From Candidatus Altimarinota bacterium (GTDB lineage Bacteria; Patescibacteriota; Gracilibacteria; BD1-5; UBA6164): a stretch of DNA of 64,000 nt. Positions 10,198 to 21,262 of this stretch are shown piece after piece. The stretch lies in the NCBI GenBank assembly GCA_020629795.1, contig JAHDCR010000001.1, forward strand, positions 214,443 to 278,442, given 5' to 3'. Made by a program: the position numbers and the translations under genes. Below the pieces are notes generated by a model, which was given only the letters and a program-made list of their open reading frames with translations, was not told the origin of the DNA and searched no databases. The first letter of the stretch is position 1. Each line of letters starts with the position of its first letter.

Positions 10198-11388
10198 ATG
10201 GTTTTTGATCCAGCAGCTTTTGAAAACTTAGAAGCATTACAAGCAAGAAATGACAGAGAGGCTGATGAGGCTCAAATAAATGCTAAATTAGCTGAAGACT
10301 GAATAGATTTAGAGTGAGCAAAGAATCTTATGTATTGAGATTTACAAGCGAGAACTCCTGAAGAGATTGAGGCAGCAAAAATCGCTGAAGCTAATGAACC
10401 AGATGCAGATGAAGAATTAATGGCTGCGTTAGAATGAGAAGAGGCTTGAGATAAAATACAATTAGAGCATTGAGAAGATACAATTGTTTGATCACAGTGA
10501 AATGACACTATAAAAAATGCAGAACAAGTAGAAATTGATGTTGAACAACAAAAAGCATTAAAAAATTGAATCTTTTCTCCAAGGATTGATAGTTTGGTAC
10601 TCCAATGAGAGCTATGAGATATAACATCTAAAGAAGTAAAAACACTTAAGACAACTCTACTAAGTGGTAATATTGAGGATATAGACAGTATTCCTGAATC
10701 AGAATTATCCAATGACATAAAATGAATAGTAATTGAAAAATTGAGTAAATCAGAAGATCCTGCAAATCAAATAGAATACTCTAAAAATTTCACTCAAGAT
10801 TTTGGAAGTGAACTCAAGGACTTTCAAAATGCTAAGTGAGAATTTAAATCTGACTTAGACCAATCAGCCTTTAAAATGATATCAGCGAGATATATCACCC
10901 CTCTTGAGTGAGAAGTATCAGTAGAAGATAAAAAAATTGCGTTAGACACTGCTTTCAATACAGCTCTTAATACAGAATTATATGGAAAACAAATCAACAG
11001 AGAAACAGAAAGCTTTAAACAAATCTGCAGAGACATAAGAAATGATACTCTCCCAATATGAAAAAAATTTTCTGCGTTCAAAGAACTCTTATCTTTTACG
11101 AGTTTAGAGCAATGAAAGTGATGAAAAAGGCAAGAAACATTGTATAGAAAAAGAGCTGCTGAACAAATGCTTACAGATTCGTGAAGATTAGAAAGATTCA
11201 ATGAGTTACTCGCTTTATTTAATAAACAAGATCAGTGATCAAATAGATCCATTGAAATTGCTCAGGAACTAGAAGCCATAAGGCTAGAATCCGGTGTTTC
11301 ATCTTGAGATGCTAGTTTACTAGCAGGGGGAGAGGCTATAGATATAGTAACAGATGACATATCAGAAAACACTCAAGAATCAGCTTAA
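10198..11388 (+). CDS. acidic hypothetical protein with a short RTX-like motif
   Basis: 396 residues, strongly acidic, predicted mostly helical, no signal peptide and no membrane segment. Residues about 92-105 read GEDTIVGSQGNDTI, resembling one and a half RTX nonapeptides. The same kind of motif appears in the unrelated-looking 932-residue protein at 60849-63647. The middle is Lys/Glu/Ser-rich with regular hydrophobic spacing, and the C-terminus is acidic (DIVTDDISENTQESA). Its TAA overlaps the stop of the convergent comEC by two bases. Many UGA-Gly codons. Function unknown. Confidence 0.75.
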
Positions 11389-11404
11389 AGTTGATTCTTT
11401 TTTT
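11376..11404. terminator. terminator shared by convergent genes
   Basis: AGAATCA / TGATTCT stem spanning both stop codons, with TTTTTTT after it on the plus strand. The minus side has only a weak T-tract. Confidence 0.7.
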
Positions 11405-12887
11405 GCATATGAAATATTGCTAAAATATATGTAAGTATCATAAAATATAGAGCTTGTAAGTAATTTGAATATGCTCAAAAATCAAGCCTGAGAAGAGCTC
11501 ATTCTATGTTTCCAAACAATTCTACCATAGCTATATCATAACGCAGGAGAATCCACGTAAGATATCAAATAAGCTCACCTAAATATGGAGACACAAAATC
11601 AACTATGAGAGTCACAGCTCATAACAGCATTGCAAGTGGGATAGTCCACGTAACAGCAATATTAGCAATTGGGGCTAAGAGTGATATTTGTCCAAATTGA
11701 AACATCATAATAGGGAGAGAAAAACTCAGAGCACTGAGCGTCAAAACAAATGCTTCTCTCATCGCGAATGTACTTGGGATAAAACGAAAAGCATGAGAAA
11801 AAAATTCTTGCGTATAGATAATTCAAATAACTGCAAGAAAGCTTAGATGTAGACTCACATCATAATTAAGAGAAAGAGGTGATACAACACACATCACAAC
11901 AGCAGTAAATGCTACAAGAGTGAGTGTATTAGTTGTATTTCACGATTGTAAAAATACGTATCAGAGTATTCCCATAATAGCAGCTCTCACTACAGGAGCT
12001 CAAAGTCACACAAAAAACGAAAAAGCTATAATACTTAAAATAACAAGTATACTTCTCAAATATACTGGCAGAAAGGCAAAAATATAACTAATAAAAATAA
12101 TACAAAGTGTTATGTTAAATCAACTCACCGCAATAAAATGAGTAAGTCATGAATTATTGAAATCTTCTTTTAATTCAGCAGGGATATTTTCTCTCGCTCA
12201 AAACAATATTCCTCATAGGAATATCGACTCTCGAGTTGGAAATATATCTCATATTCTAGACAGAAGTTTTTCACGAATAAGAAACATTTTATAGGATATA
12301 TTATTAGTTTCGTGTCATAAATGATCAATCGTATTACTAGACGTTGAAAAATATATTCATTGGGCTAACATAAATTTTTTATATGAAAACCCATCAAAAT
12401 CTTCTAACTTATACATCACTCACTGATGAGATATTGATTGTCTAGGTTCTAAAACAAAATTCTTTGGAGTTCTTATTAAATACAGTATTTCTTGTCATAA
12501 TTCTTGTCACCCAACACTGTCTAACATTAGCAAGTACTCATCATAAAAATCAGATCTTTTATATACTTTTATTACCTCTCATTGATAGGTATTATATAGT
12601 CCATAATATCTATCAATACTGTCTATATTTAAAGAAATTTCATGTCCATTATCATATCAAACTCCTATTCAGATAATACAACCAATTAATCCAAGGATAA
12701 ACAATAAAAAAATCTGTCTAAATTGTAGACAGATAGCATATCCTAATATACATGAAAATAAAACAACAATACATGATAAAACTAAATCTTCTAAAACATT
12801 AAACGTTCAAATTCAGATAAGTATTCAAACGAGAAATGATGTAAATAGGTTACTGCGAGATATAGTATTTAAATTGAAATATTTCAT
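11385..12887 (-). CDS. comEC: ComEC/Rec2-type DNA uptake channel
   Basis: 500 residues, polytopic. The N-terminus has several helices, followed by a periplasmic DUF4131-like domain, and then the competence domain with the diagnostic stretch GLTHFIAVSGFNITL. The C-terminal metallo-beta-lactamase-like domain of full ComEC (about 750 aa) is absent: the protein ends soon after the membrane region (FHMQKKNQL). ComEC conducts single-stranded DNA across the inner membrane; with PilB/PilC and ComF in the same window this suggests competence. ATG at 12887 chosen; another in-frame ATG lies 15 nt upstream (12902). The start overlaps the end of lgt. Confidence 0.92.
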
Positions 12888-13657
12888 TGAGCATCCTTTC
12901 ATGAAAAAATCTGAGAAAAATTATATCCAGACCATAAAACTAATATGAGAGCATATATTTGAGGGAGATTAAATACACTTACTACAGAAAGTATATCTTG
13001 TTTTCCACTAAATGATTCAAAAATTATAATACTAGCTCAAAATAACATCAGGCCAATGTATCAAATATATCACCTAATATGTATAAAAAGTGACAACATG
13101 TACATGGTAGAAAATATTACAAAACTTACTAAAGCATAAACAATAGGAAGTGGAAAAACTGGGACTTGATATGGAACTGGAGTGTACGGATTACTATAAA
13201 GTATATCTATAGCCATCATAGTTTCTCTTCCGTATACTTGTCAGCCAAAAAATGCACCTATATATCAAATCACCAGTATAAATAGAAATGAAAGCACGGT
13301 TCCATCTATATACCTAGTTATACTACTCTTTTCGAGACGAGTAAGTACTTTTAAAACTATTAAAAACCCAAATATGGCACCAAAGAGAGAAAAATTAAAA
13401 TCACTCATGATAAAAAATTGAAATGGATCTTTGATAAATTTCATATCATTCCATTTTCCTATCACATAAAAAAGACGTGAAAAAAACAAAGTAGAAAGAA
13501 AGAACCAAATTATATTTTGAGTAAAAAATGAGAAGCTATAACCAAACCTTTTTGCTAATCTGTTTAGATTCCAAAGAAACATAAAAAAACACACAGTGAG
13601 AGCTAAACCAAAAGTGTATACCACAGCTCAAGGAAAGATTTCTATAAATGGAAACAA
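12869..13657 (-). CDS. lgt: prolipoprotein diacylglyceryl transferase (divergent Lgt)
   Basis: 262 residues, about seven membrane helices. The N-terminus (FPFIEIFPGAVVYTFGLAL) and IGAFFGGQVYGRET fit Lgt, the latter matching the IGNFINGELWGR signature. The conserved Asn and Glu of that signature appear replaced by Ala/Gly and Gln. It attaches diacylglycerol to lipobox Cys; two lipoproteins with lipoboxes are encoded at 50748 and 51865. The TTG start at 13657 is chosen because it restores the usual N-terminus; GTG at 13624 is an alternative. Its 3' end overlaps the comEC start, implying translational coupling. Confidence 0.8.
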
Positions 13658-13724
13658 AGCTAAACTTTTATTAAAATATTTTACCAGAAGATTCTACTTT
13701 TTTCATTAAAAAAGTAAAACATAC

Positions 13725-14282
13725 TTACGCTCGGGAGATATAATCTTTTGTTCTTGTATCAACCTTAACTATGTCTCCAACTTTTATAAAAAGCGGTACC
13801 TGAATAACTAATCACGTAGTAAATGTAGCAGGCTTTCTCCCTCATGTAGCCGTATCACCTTTTTCTCCCGGTGGAGTTTCAATTACTTCTAATGCGCAAC
13901 TTGGATCGAGTTCTACATTTATTGGTATACCATTAAATTCTTGAAGTTTCACTTTATCACCATCATTGAGAAACATTTCAGCTCCTCAGAGTGTATCTTT
14001 TGAGAGTTCAACTTGTTCATATGTTTCTTGAGACATAAACATATAGTTTGTACCATCATTATATAAATAGTCGTAGCTTTTCATAGAAATGTCGGCTGGT
14101 GGAAAGTTATCTTTATCTGAAAAGGTTTTTGGAATTGTACCTCAAGAAATAAGGTTTTTACATTTAATAGTAATAATTGAACCTCCTCTTCCGACTACTT
14201 TTTGCGCGTAAGACATAACTTCATATGGTTCATCATCCATAAGGAATTTCTTTCCTACTTTGAGTTCACTTGCATTGTACAT
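13725..14282 (-). CDS. efp: elongation factor P
   Basis: 185 residues with KOW-like domain I and two OB-fold domains. Recognisable stretches: [29 protein letters not shown] and the C-terminal [25 protein letters not shown] relieves ribosome stalling at polyproline. The tip loop reads VVGRGGS, so the residue normally modified is Arg, as in the EarP-rhamnosylated group, rather than Lys. Four UGA-Gly codons are present. Starts after an A/T-rich leader, 64 nt from the rny stop. Confidence 0.95.
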
Positions 14283-14346
14283 TTTTAAAATTTATTAATA
14301 TTATATTTTTTGCTAGTATACTCGATTCTAGCAGCTTTTGAAATTA

Positions 14347-15885
14347 TTATTTTGCGTATTCTACACATCTCATTTCTCGGATCAAGGATACTTTTACTTC
14401 TCAAGGATATTGAAGATTTTCTTCTATATTAGCTGCAATTTCTCATACGAGTTTTTGAGCATCCATATCTGAGACTGTAGCAGCATTTACAAACACACGC
14501 ACTTCTCGTCAGGCAGAGAGTGCATAAGCTTTATCAACTCCTGAAAAGCTTTGAACGAGAGCTTCCATCTCCTGAACTCTTTTAAGATACTGTTCTATTG
14601 CTTCTCTACGTGCCCCAGGACGAACCGAGCTAATTGCATCAGCAACTTGAACTATAGCTGCATATATTGAGATTGAGAATTGTTCCCCATGATGATTTTC
14701 TATCATATCTACAACTTCTTCTGGAAGCCCATATTTTCGACCAATTTTTGCACCAATTTCTGGATGTGTTCCTTCGATATCATGATCCAGGGCTTTTCCA
14801 ATATCATGAAGAAGTCCTCACATTCTTACCAGTTTTTTGTCTACTCAAAGCTCACCAGCTATAGCTTCTGCTATAATAGCTACTTCTTTTGAGTGTTTCA
14901 GCATATTTTGACCATAACTCGTTCTGAATCGTAGTCTCCCTATAATTGGAACTATTTCATCAGGCATATTATGTATGTTGAGTTCTTCTAGAACTTTATT
15001 TCAAAGATCTTTGAGCAGTACTTCTCCTTCAGATTCAGTTTGTTTTACTACTTCCTCAATCCTCGCAGGTTGGATTCTTCCATCTTCTATAAGTTTCTCA
15101 AGGGATTTTTTTGCTATATATCTTCTATAGAGATCAAAAGCAGAAATAAATACGCTGTCAGGAGTATCATCGATAATGAGTGAAACACCTGCATTTTTTT
15201 CAAAAGTAGTAATATTTCTCCCTTCTTTCCCGATAAGCTTCCCTTTGATATCATCACTCGGAATAGGTATAAGAGTGGTAGTAACCTCACTGGTTACATC
15301 TCCTGCGTATTGTTGAATAGATTTAAGTAATATTTCACGAGAAATTTCTGTTTTTTGTTTCTCAATTTTCTTTTTATGTTTCTCTATAAGTCAAATGGCA
15401 TCTTTTTCATATTTTTCCCCAATTTGATTCATATAAAGCTCTTTGGCTTCTTCTTCTGATAGTTTAGATATTTCAGATAGCTTTCCATCTAATTCATGTT
15501 TTTTTTGTAATAACTCACTTTGTTCTCATTTTATTTTCTCTTCTTGAGCTAAAAGGTCATCTTGTTTTTTCCCAATTTGATCTAGCCTTTGTTCAATTTT
15601 TTCTTCTCTTTCTATAATTCTAGCTTCAGTCTTAGCAATTCTATCTTCCGTATTTTGAGCCTTTTTCATGATTTCATGTGCCTCTTGTTTTGCTTCTTGC
15701 ACCATTTCATCAGCTTCTTTTTTTGCATCACTCACTATATGATCTCTTTTTCTATCTGCTTTTGAAAGTATTTTTTCTGATTTTGTTTCTGCATTGTTTG
15801 TTTTTCGATTTTCCCACAGGAAAAACAATACTACAGAAAGTGCCATTCAAAATAATACTCACAAAAATATCATTCAAATATCCAT
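14347..15885 (-). CDS. rny: ribonuclease Y
   Basis: 512 residues. Domain order is standard: N-terminal membrane anchor (about 1-25, with UGA-Gly in MDIGMIFLGVLFGMA), a long coiled coil (about 30-190), a KH domain ([11 protein letters not shown]), then an HD domain ([19 protein letters not shown] and ENHHGE) and the conserved end [20 protein letters not shown]. RNase Y starts mRNA decay at the membrane. ATG 15885 is used because it includes the anchor. Ends with two consecutive TAA codons. Confidence 0.96.
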
Positions 15886-16200
15886 ATTTTTGTTTTTAGT
15901 TTAAGTAAAGATGTTACTTAAAAATCTTGTCGTACTTTATTTTATATGTGTATAGTTATTTTTATATAGACAAATAAATAATATTTATCATAAAATAACC
16001 TTCTAATAGGTAATTAGTATATTTTTTGTAAAATATATGAATTATAAAAATAAAGTAGATGAATTATTTTTAGCTATTTACAGCTAATTATTTAGATTTT
16101 TTTGATAACTTTTATGCTGTTTTTATTACAGCTATTTTATTGTATGAATTTTTGTGAATATTGGAAGCTAATTACAAACAAGTAAAGAATTATATACACA
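15886..16200. other. non-coding AT-rich gap
   Basis: 315 bp between fusA (terminated at 16201-16240) and the rny start. Very A/T-rich, with no open frame that looks coding in table 25. It probably holds the rny promoter and leader. No other element recognised. Confidence 0.6.
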
Positions 16201-16240
16201 AAAAAACACTCTTTTCTGTAATATAGAAAAGAGTGTTTTT
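16201..16240 (-). terminator. fusA terminator
   Basis: Long perfect stem (AACACTCTTTTCT / AGAAAAGAGTGTT plus A/T extension) with a 7-nt loop; T-run on the minus strand. Strong. Confidence 0.93.
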
Positions 16241-16256
16241 GAGATAAACAATAGAA

Positions 16257-18389
16257 CTATTCGTCTTCTGGAAGTTTGAAACCTCTTTCTTCACGAATTT
16301 TAGTAGCAACATTTGTAGGAACTTCTTCGTAATGATCGAATTCCATACCGTATGTAGCACGACCTTGAGAAGCTGATCTTAGCTCAGTAGAGTACCCAAA
16401 CATTTCTGAAAGTGGTACATAACATGAAATAATTTTAGCTTGCCCTCTATCACCCATTTCTTCAATTCTTCCTCTCTTAGAATTAATTTGACCGATAACA
16501 TCACCCATATATTCTTCTGGAGTATTTACCTCTACCTTCATGATAGGCTCTAGGATAACAGCTTGGGCTTTTCTACAAGCATCTTGGAAAGCTTTTGAAG
16601 CTGCAATTTTAAATGCAAGTTCTGATGAATCAACATCATGGAATGAACCAAATGTAAGAGTCGCTTTTACGTCTACCATTGGGTATCCAGCAGAGAAACC
16701 TCTTGCATATGCTTCATTAAGACCTTTTTGTACACCTGGAATATATTCTTTTGGTATAACACCACCTGTAATTTTATTTACAAATTTGTTTACAAGTTTA
16801 ATTCCGTTTTCATCATCTTCATCTGCCTCTTTGTATGGCTCAAAAGTGATTACTACATGACCATATTGACCACGACCACCTGTTTGTTTTGAGAACTTAT
16901 GTTCTACGTCAGTTGCAACTGTTTTTATAGTTTCTCTGTATGCAACTTGAGGAGCACCTACATTACATTCAACCTTAAACTCTCTTTTCATTCTATCAAC
17001 AATGATATCTAGGTGAAGCTCACCCATACCAGAGATAATAGTTTGAGCAGTTTCTTCATCTGTCCTAACTCTGAAAGAAGGATCTTCTTCCGCGAGTTTT
17101 CCAAGAGCAATACCCATTTTTTCTTGATCTGCTTTTGTTTTAGGTTCAACAGAAATTGAGATTACTGGTTCTGGGAATTCCATAGATTCAACAAGGAATT
17201 TTTTACTTACATCACAAAGTGTATCACCAGTTTTTGTAGCTTTTAAACCAATAACTGCACCAATATTACCAGCAGTAATTTCTGGTATTTCTTCTCTTGA
17301 GTTTGAGTGCATTTGAACAAGTCTCCCTACTCTTTCTTTTTGACCAGAAGTAGCGTTGTAAACATATGAACCTGATTTAAGAGTTCCTGAGTATACTCTT
17401 ACAAATGTAAGTCTCCCTACAAAAGGATCTGTAGCAACTTTAAATGCGAGAGCACCAAGAGGTGAAGCAGCATCTACTTTAATTTCTTCTGTTTTTTCAA
17501 TATCATCAACATCACTAACAGTCAGAATACCTTCATTTACATCCATAGGACTTGGAAGATAATCAACAGCAGCATCGATAACCATTTGAACCCCAATGTT
17601 TTGAAGAGCAGAACCACAAGCAACAGCATAAAGATTGTTAGAACAAACACCTTTTCTGAGACCTTGTTTAATTTCAGCTACACTAAGATCTCATTCAGAG
17701 AAATATTTATCCATAAGAGCATCGTCTTGTTCTGCTACTTTTTCAATAAGTTCAAGTCTCATTGCTTCAACTTTATCTTTAAGATCAGCAGGGATTTCGA
17801 TTTCTTTTACATTTTCACCAGAATCACCCTCAAAGTGATACGCTTTCATTTCAATTATATCAACTAATCCTGAAAAATCATCTGCAGCCCCGATTGGGTA
17901 TTGAATTGCTACTACTTTATTACCAGCAAGTCTTTTTTTAATAGTATCAACAGACATATCAAAATCACCCCCCATTTTATCCATTTTATTTACAAAACAG
18001 ATTCTAGGTACATTATACTTATCCGCTTGTTTCCAAACTGTTTCTGATTGAGGTTCAACCCCTTGAGAACCATCAAAAATGGCAACACCTCCGTCAAGTA
18101 CTCGAAGTGATCTCTCTACTTCAATAGTAAAATCAACATGGCCAGGAGTATCGATAATATTAATTTGATGACCTTTCCAGAATGCAGTAGTTGCTGCTGA
18201 AGTAATTGTAATACCTCTTTCTTGTTCTTGTTCCATCCAGTCCATAGTACCCTCACCATCGTGAGTTTCACCAATTTTGTGGATTTTCCCTGTATAGAAT
18301 AGAATTCTTTCTGATACAGTAGTTTTTCCGGCATCAATATGGGCAATAATACCTATATTTCTAACCTTATCTAAAGGAGTAACGCTCAT
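16257..18389 (-). CDS. fusA: elongation factor G
   Basis: 710 residues, full length. GTPase motifs: AHIDAGKTT (G1), DTPGHVDF (G3), NKMDK (G4). Domains II-V are intact, ending GFKLPEDE. Catalyses ribosome translocation and, with RRF, recycling. It contains exactly one in-frame UGA (17691-17693, in YFSEGDLS) in a protein with dozens of glycines; neighbours of similar length carry many. That single UGA would truncate EF-G under the standard code. Monocistronic with its own terminator. Confidence 0.97.
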
Positions 18390-18517
18390 AGTCGTAATAT
18401 ATAAAAAAATTAAATGCCAAAATAAAATACTTTTTTGTGTATCCTACTGGCTTTCTCGCAAGTTGTATTTTAGTTTTTTGCTCGCTGATTCTATATAAAA
18501 GCCCTTTAAAGTCAAAT

Positions 18518-19201
18518 CTATATTTCTAGGCCTTCTCGTGTCCATTTTTCTTGAAGTTCTGGCATATTTTTTTTGAGTGATTTTTCTAATTCTCAAAGTA
18601 TAAACTCACTATAACTCAAGGATTTTGATTCAGTAATAGAAATATTTAATTCTGTAAAAAAGAAAGTAAATACTTTACTCGTAAACACTCTCACTTTTTC
18701 ATCATAAAGTATCAGTCAAAGTGTTCTTTTTGTAATAATCGAGGATACCTCAAGCGCAACGACAGATTCCATATCTTCTATCCACTTATTTACGCGCTCT
18801 CTAATTTGTGGATCCAGCGCATGATCATCAAAACCTATAGGACTTGTTGTAGGTTCATAGTGAAAATCAATTTCTGTTTTTCCATTGGTCTTTCGTATTT
18901 CGTTACTAATGGGAAGATATATAAGTGAAAGTATCCCAAGTAAGAAATTTGTACCATATCCTGCGTCCAAACAAGCAAAAAGCTCATCAAGAAGTTCATC
19001 ATATTTTTTCTTAAGTATCATTTCTACTAAAAACTTAGCCAAAAGGAAATCATACTTTTTAGCTTTCTTTTCATCTTTTTGAGTTCTCTTAATACCAGCA
19101 CCGGCTTTTTTAGCTGCTGCTTTATATTTTTCTGAAATTTCTGATGATTGACTCCCAGATTCAGAGCCCTCATCTATAGCACCATAGTCCTCTATACTCA
19201 T
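18518..19201 (-). CDS. hypothetical protein, 227 aa
   Basis: Soluble. Ser/Glu-rich N-terminus (about 1-25), a Lys/Ala-rich basic helix (about 25-50, KYKAAAKKAGAGIKRTQKDE), then a compact helical domain with hydrophobic stretches (FLLGILSLIYLPIS) and a C-terminal alpha/beta part. ATG starts 3 nt after the prmC stop, so it is translationally linked to prmC. No family recognised. Confidence 0.75.
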
Positions 19202-19204
19202 AAA

Positions 19205-20065
19205 TTAAAAATTCGTGATATATATTACTCTCTCTATATTAGAACTATCTTTGAAATATTCAAACGAAAGTCACATCTCCTGTAAATACCTCTGACTCAC
19301 CTGCTTTTGGTCAAATCAGATTTCTATAAAAAGATGAATTTCTTCTATTTTATGAACCTGTTTCATTTGAAAGCACTGCTTTATAAGCTCCTTATATAGC
19401 TCAAATCATGTTTGAGCTCAACCATACAGAGCCCTATTAGGTTCATTTCTCACAACACTTGCATCCATATTTGCATAGTCACCGTCTTTAATATATGGCA
19501 GATTGGCACTTATACACAGTTTTTTTTCTGAAAAATTATCATGAAATACACCAGATAAGAGATTGGACTCTCGAAGCTCTATTTTTCAAGGAGCGTATTT
19601 TTCTATATTTTCACTTGCAACATCCATAGCATCTTGAGAGATTTCTAGAGCAAATGATTGCTCGAACTTTAGGGGATGCATTTCTAAAATAACTGACACG
19701 GGAATACAAGCACTACCTGTACCTACATCTATATATGACATATTTTTTATATCTATATCTCTCAGAAGCTTTTTAAGCATTATGCTCACTAAAACTTCAG
19801 TATCATTTCTAGGAATAAGTACACGTTGATCCACATAAAAATCTCTCCCATAAAAATTTGCTGTTTCTAAAAGATATTCCTCACTTTCTCAACTAGCAAG
19901 CTTAAAAAACATCTGTTGAGCATCATAGATATGTTTACTCGATATTTCATGCTGCAGAAAAAGTTCCTTTTTTCATATTCCCAAAATACTACATAGTACT
20001 CATTCAATCTGCGCTATAGATAGGCCTGCTCAGATTCAAATATCTATATATTCCTGTTTTTTCAT
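19205..20065 (-). CDS. prmC: peptide chain release factor N5-glutamine methyltransferase
   Basis: 286 residues. Helical N-terminal domain, then a class I SAM-dependent methyltransferase: VLIPRNDTEVLV, motif I DVGTGSACIPVS, and ISANLPYI, where NPPY has become NLPY. PrmC methylates the GGQ glutamine of release factors. In a table-25 organism only RF1 (UAA/UAG) is expected to remain as substrate. Begins 6 nt from the stop of the upstream permease gene and is followed 3 nt later by the 227-residue unknown. Confidence 0.9.
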
Positions 20066-20070
20066 AAATT

Positions 20071-20832
20071 TTAATCTTCAAATGTTTTACGAGAAAAAAT
20101 TTGCACCGTAAAGAAGAGTATAATTAATATATACATAGCAGCATAAAAACTGTTATACATAAAAAATGATAAACTAAAATCACTAAAACTTCCAATAACA
20201 TCTTTTATATTTAATGATTGCATTGGAGGAAAGAGAAGTTGAAAAATACTTCAAATCTTAACGAGTATTTCTTGTCCAGATCTATAAAGCAAATCTAAGA
20301 GCAGTGAAAAATTATGAGATATGAGATATATCATCAAACTCACCATAATAGTCATAATGTTACTCATGAAGGTAGAAAAGAAGAACACTATAGCCAGAAG
20401 TATCTCTAGCTTGAAAAATGTAAACAACAAAGCCCAAAGTATTAATCCTGTAATAGGGATTCAGCTCATAAGTAGTATAGCTACATATAACATAGCTTGT
20501 AATAAAACTATTAAAAATATGGTAGCAGAGAAGCCAAAAAACTTTCCAAGTATAAAATCTTGTCTCTTAATTGGCTTAGAAAGGATGAGAAAAATAGTTT
20601 TTCACTCTATTTCTTTAAATAAAAGCTGGCTCCCTACAAATAAAACTCAGATAAGACCAAATATTTCTATCATACCCAGACCAAAATCTACTATTACTTT
20701 ATCAGCTTCACCAATAGTAAGTTTACCTAATGCAAGGGAAAAAATTATAAACACAAAAGCAAAAAAGAGGATAAGATATAAAAATCTGTTCCTTACAATC
20801 TCCTTAAAGGTGTTCTTAGCAATATTCAGCAT
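20071..20832 (-). CDS. ABC-2-type transporter permease
   Basis: 253 residues, about six membrane helices. The N-terminus (MLNIAKNTFKEIVRNRFLYL) is typical of ABC-2/NosY-like permeases, as is LLFKEIEGKTIFLILSKPI with the following RQDFILGKFFG. No ATPase partner is adjacent, so the substrate is unknown. UGA-Gly codons occur in and next to helices. Confidence 0.8.
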
Positions 20833-20918
20833 ATTATGGGTGGTTGAAAAATAATTCTATTTTCAGCTATTCTAGTAAGATTCTTCCACAATTCAAGCTT
20901 TACAAAGATGATTTATAT

Positions 20919-20947
20919 TTGACTAATACATATATGTGTTGTAGAAT
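20919..20947 (+). promoter_or_regulatory. sigma70 promoter of the small gene at 21017
   Basis: TTGACT (20919-20924), exact 17-nt spacer, TAGAAT (20942-20947). Best promoter match in the window. Predicted transcription start near 20954. Confidence 0.7.
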
Positions 20948-21002
20948 ATTTATGTTCTCACAGGAACGCGTTGATAATCAATCTCGTCTTCTGTGAAGGA
21001 CG

Positions 21003-21010
21003 AGGGAGGA
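21003..21010 (+). promoter_or_regulatory. Shine-Dalgarno AGGGAGGA
   Basis: 6 nt before the ATG at 21017. It fixes the start there rather than at the in-frame GTG at 20993. Comparable only to the SD of the gene at 2594-2830. Confidence 0.7.
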
Positions 21011-21016
21011 ACTCAT

Positions 21017-21223
21017 ATGACATGGGCATCAGAATTTAATAAGGCCTTCAAAAAGTCTTACCCACGCTACAAAGTGACAATTTTATCCATGATGGGAGCG
21101 TTCATAACAATAGTAATTATTAAAACTTTTTGGGGAATTAATACCGAAGAACCTATGAAAAATCTGTTGTTCCTTGTGGCAGGTGGGTTTATTTGGAATG
21201 CCATTCTCAATAGACCTCCTTGA
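21017..21223 (+). CDS. small membrane protein apparently ended by a UGA stop
   Basis: 68 residues (MTWASEFNKAFKKSYPRYK, one or two membrane helices, end LNRPP) if the TGA at 21221-21223 is a stop. If UGA is Gly, 14 more residues follow to TAA at 21263-21265, but a terminator hairpin and T-run (21226-21260) lie before that TAA, so the message would end without a stop codon. Strong promoter, SD and terminator make a compact self-contained unit. No internal UGA, and G+C looks higher than its neighbours. Function unknown. It may come from a standard-code genome. It converges on fmt. Confidence 0.6.
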   Translation: MTWASEFNKAFKKSYPRYKVTILSMMGAFITIVIIKTFWGINTEEPMKNLLFLVAGGFIWNAILNRPP

Positions 21224-21225
21224 TT

Positions 21226-21262
21226 CTCGTTGGCCGTTCAATCGGTCTTCGAGATTTTTATT
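21226..21262 (+). terminator. terminator directly after the TGA at 21221
   Basis: CTCG/CGAG and GGCCG/CGGTC stem (one G-U pair and a U-U internal loop), 6-nt loop, then ATTTTTATTT. No T-run on the minus strand, so it serves the plus-strand small gene rather than fmt. Confidence 0.7.

Noticed and set aside
10471-10515. True RTX calcium-binding array
   Set aside because: Only about one and a half nonapeptides are present; a functional beta-roll needs several consecutive repeats.
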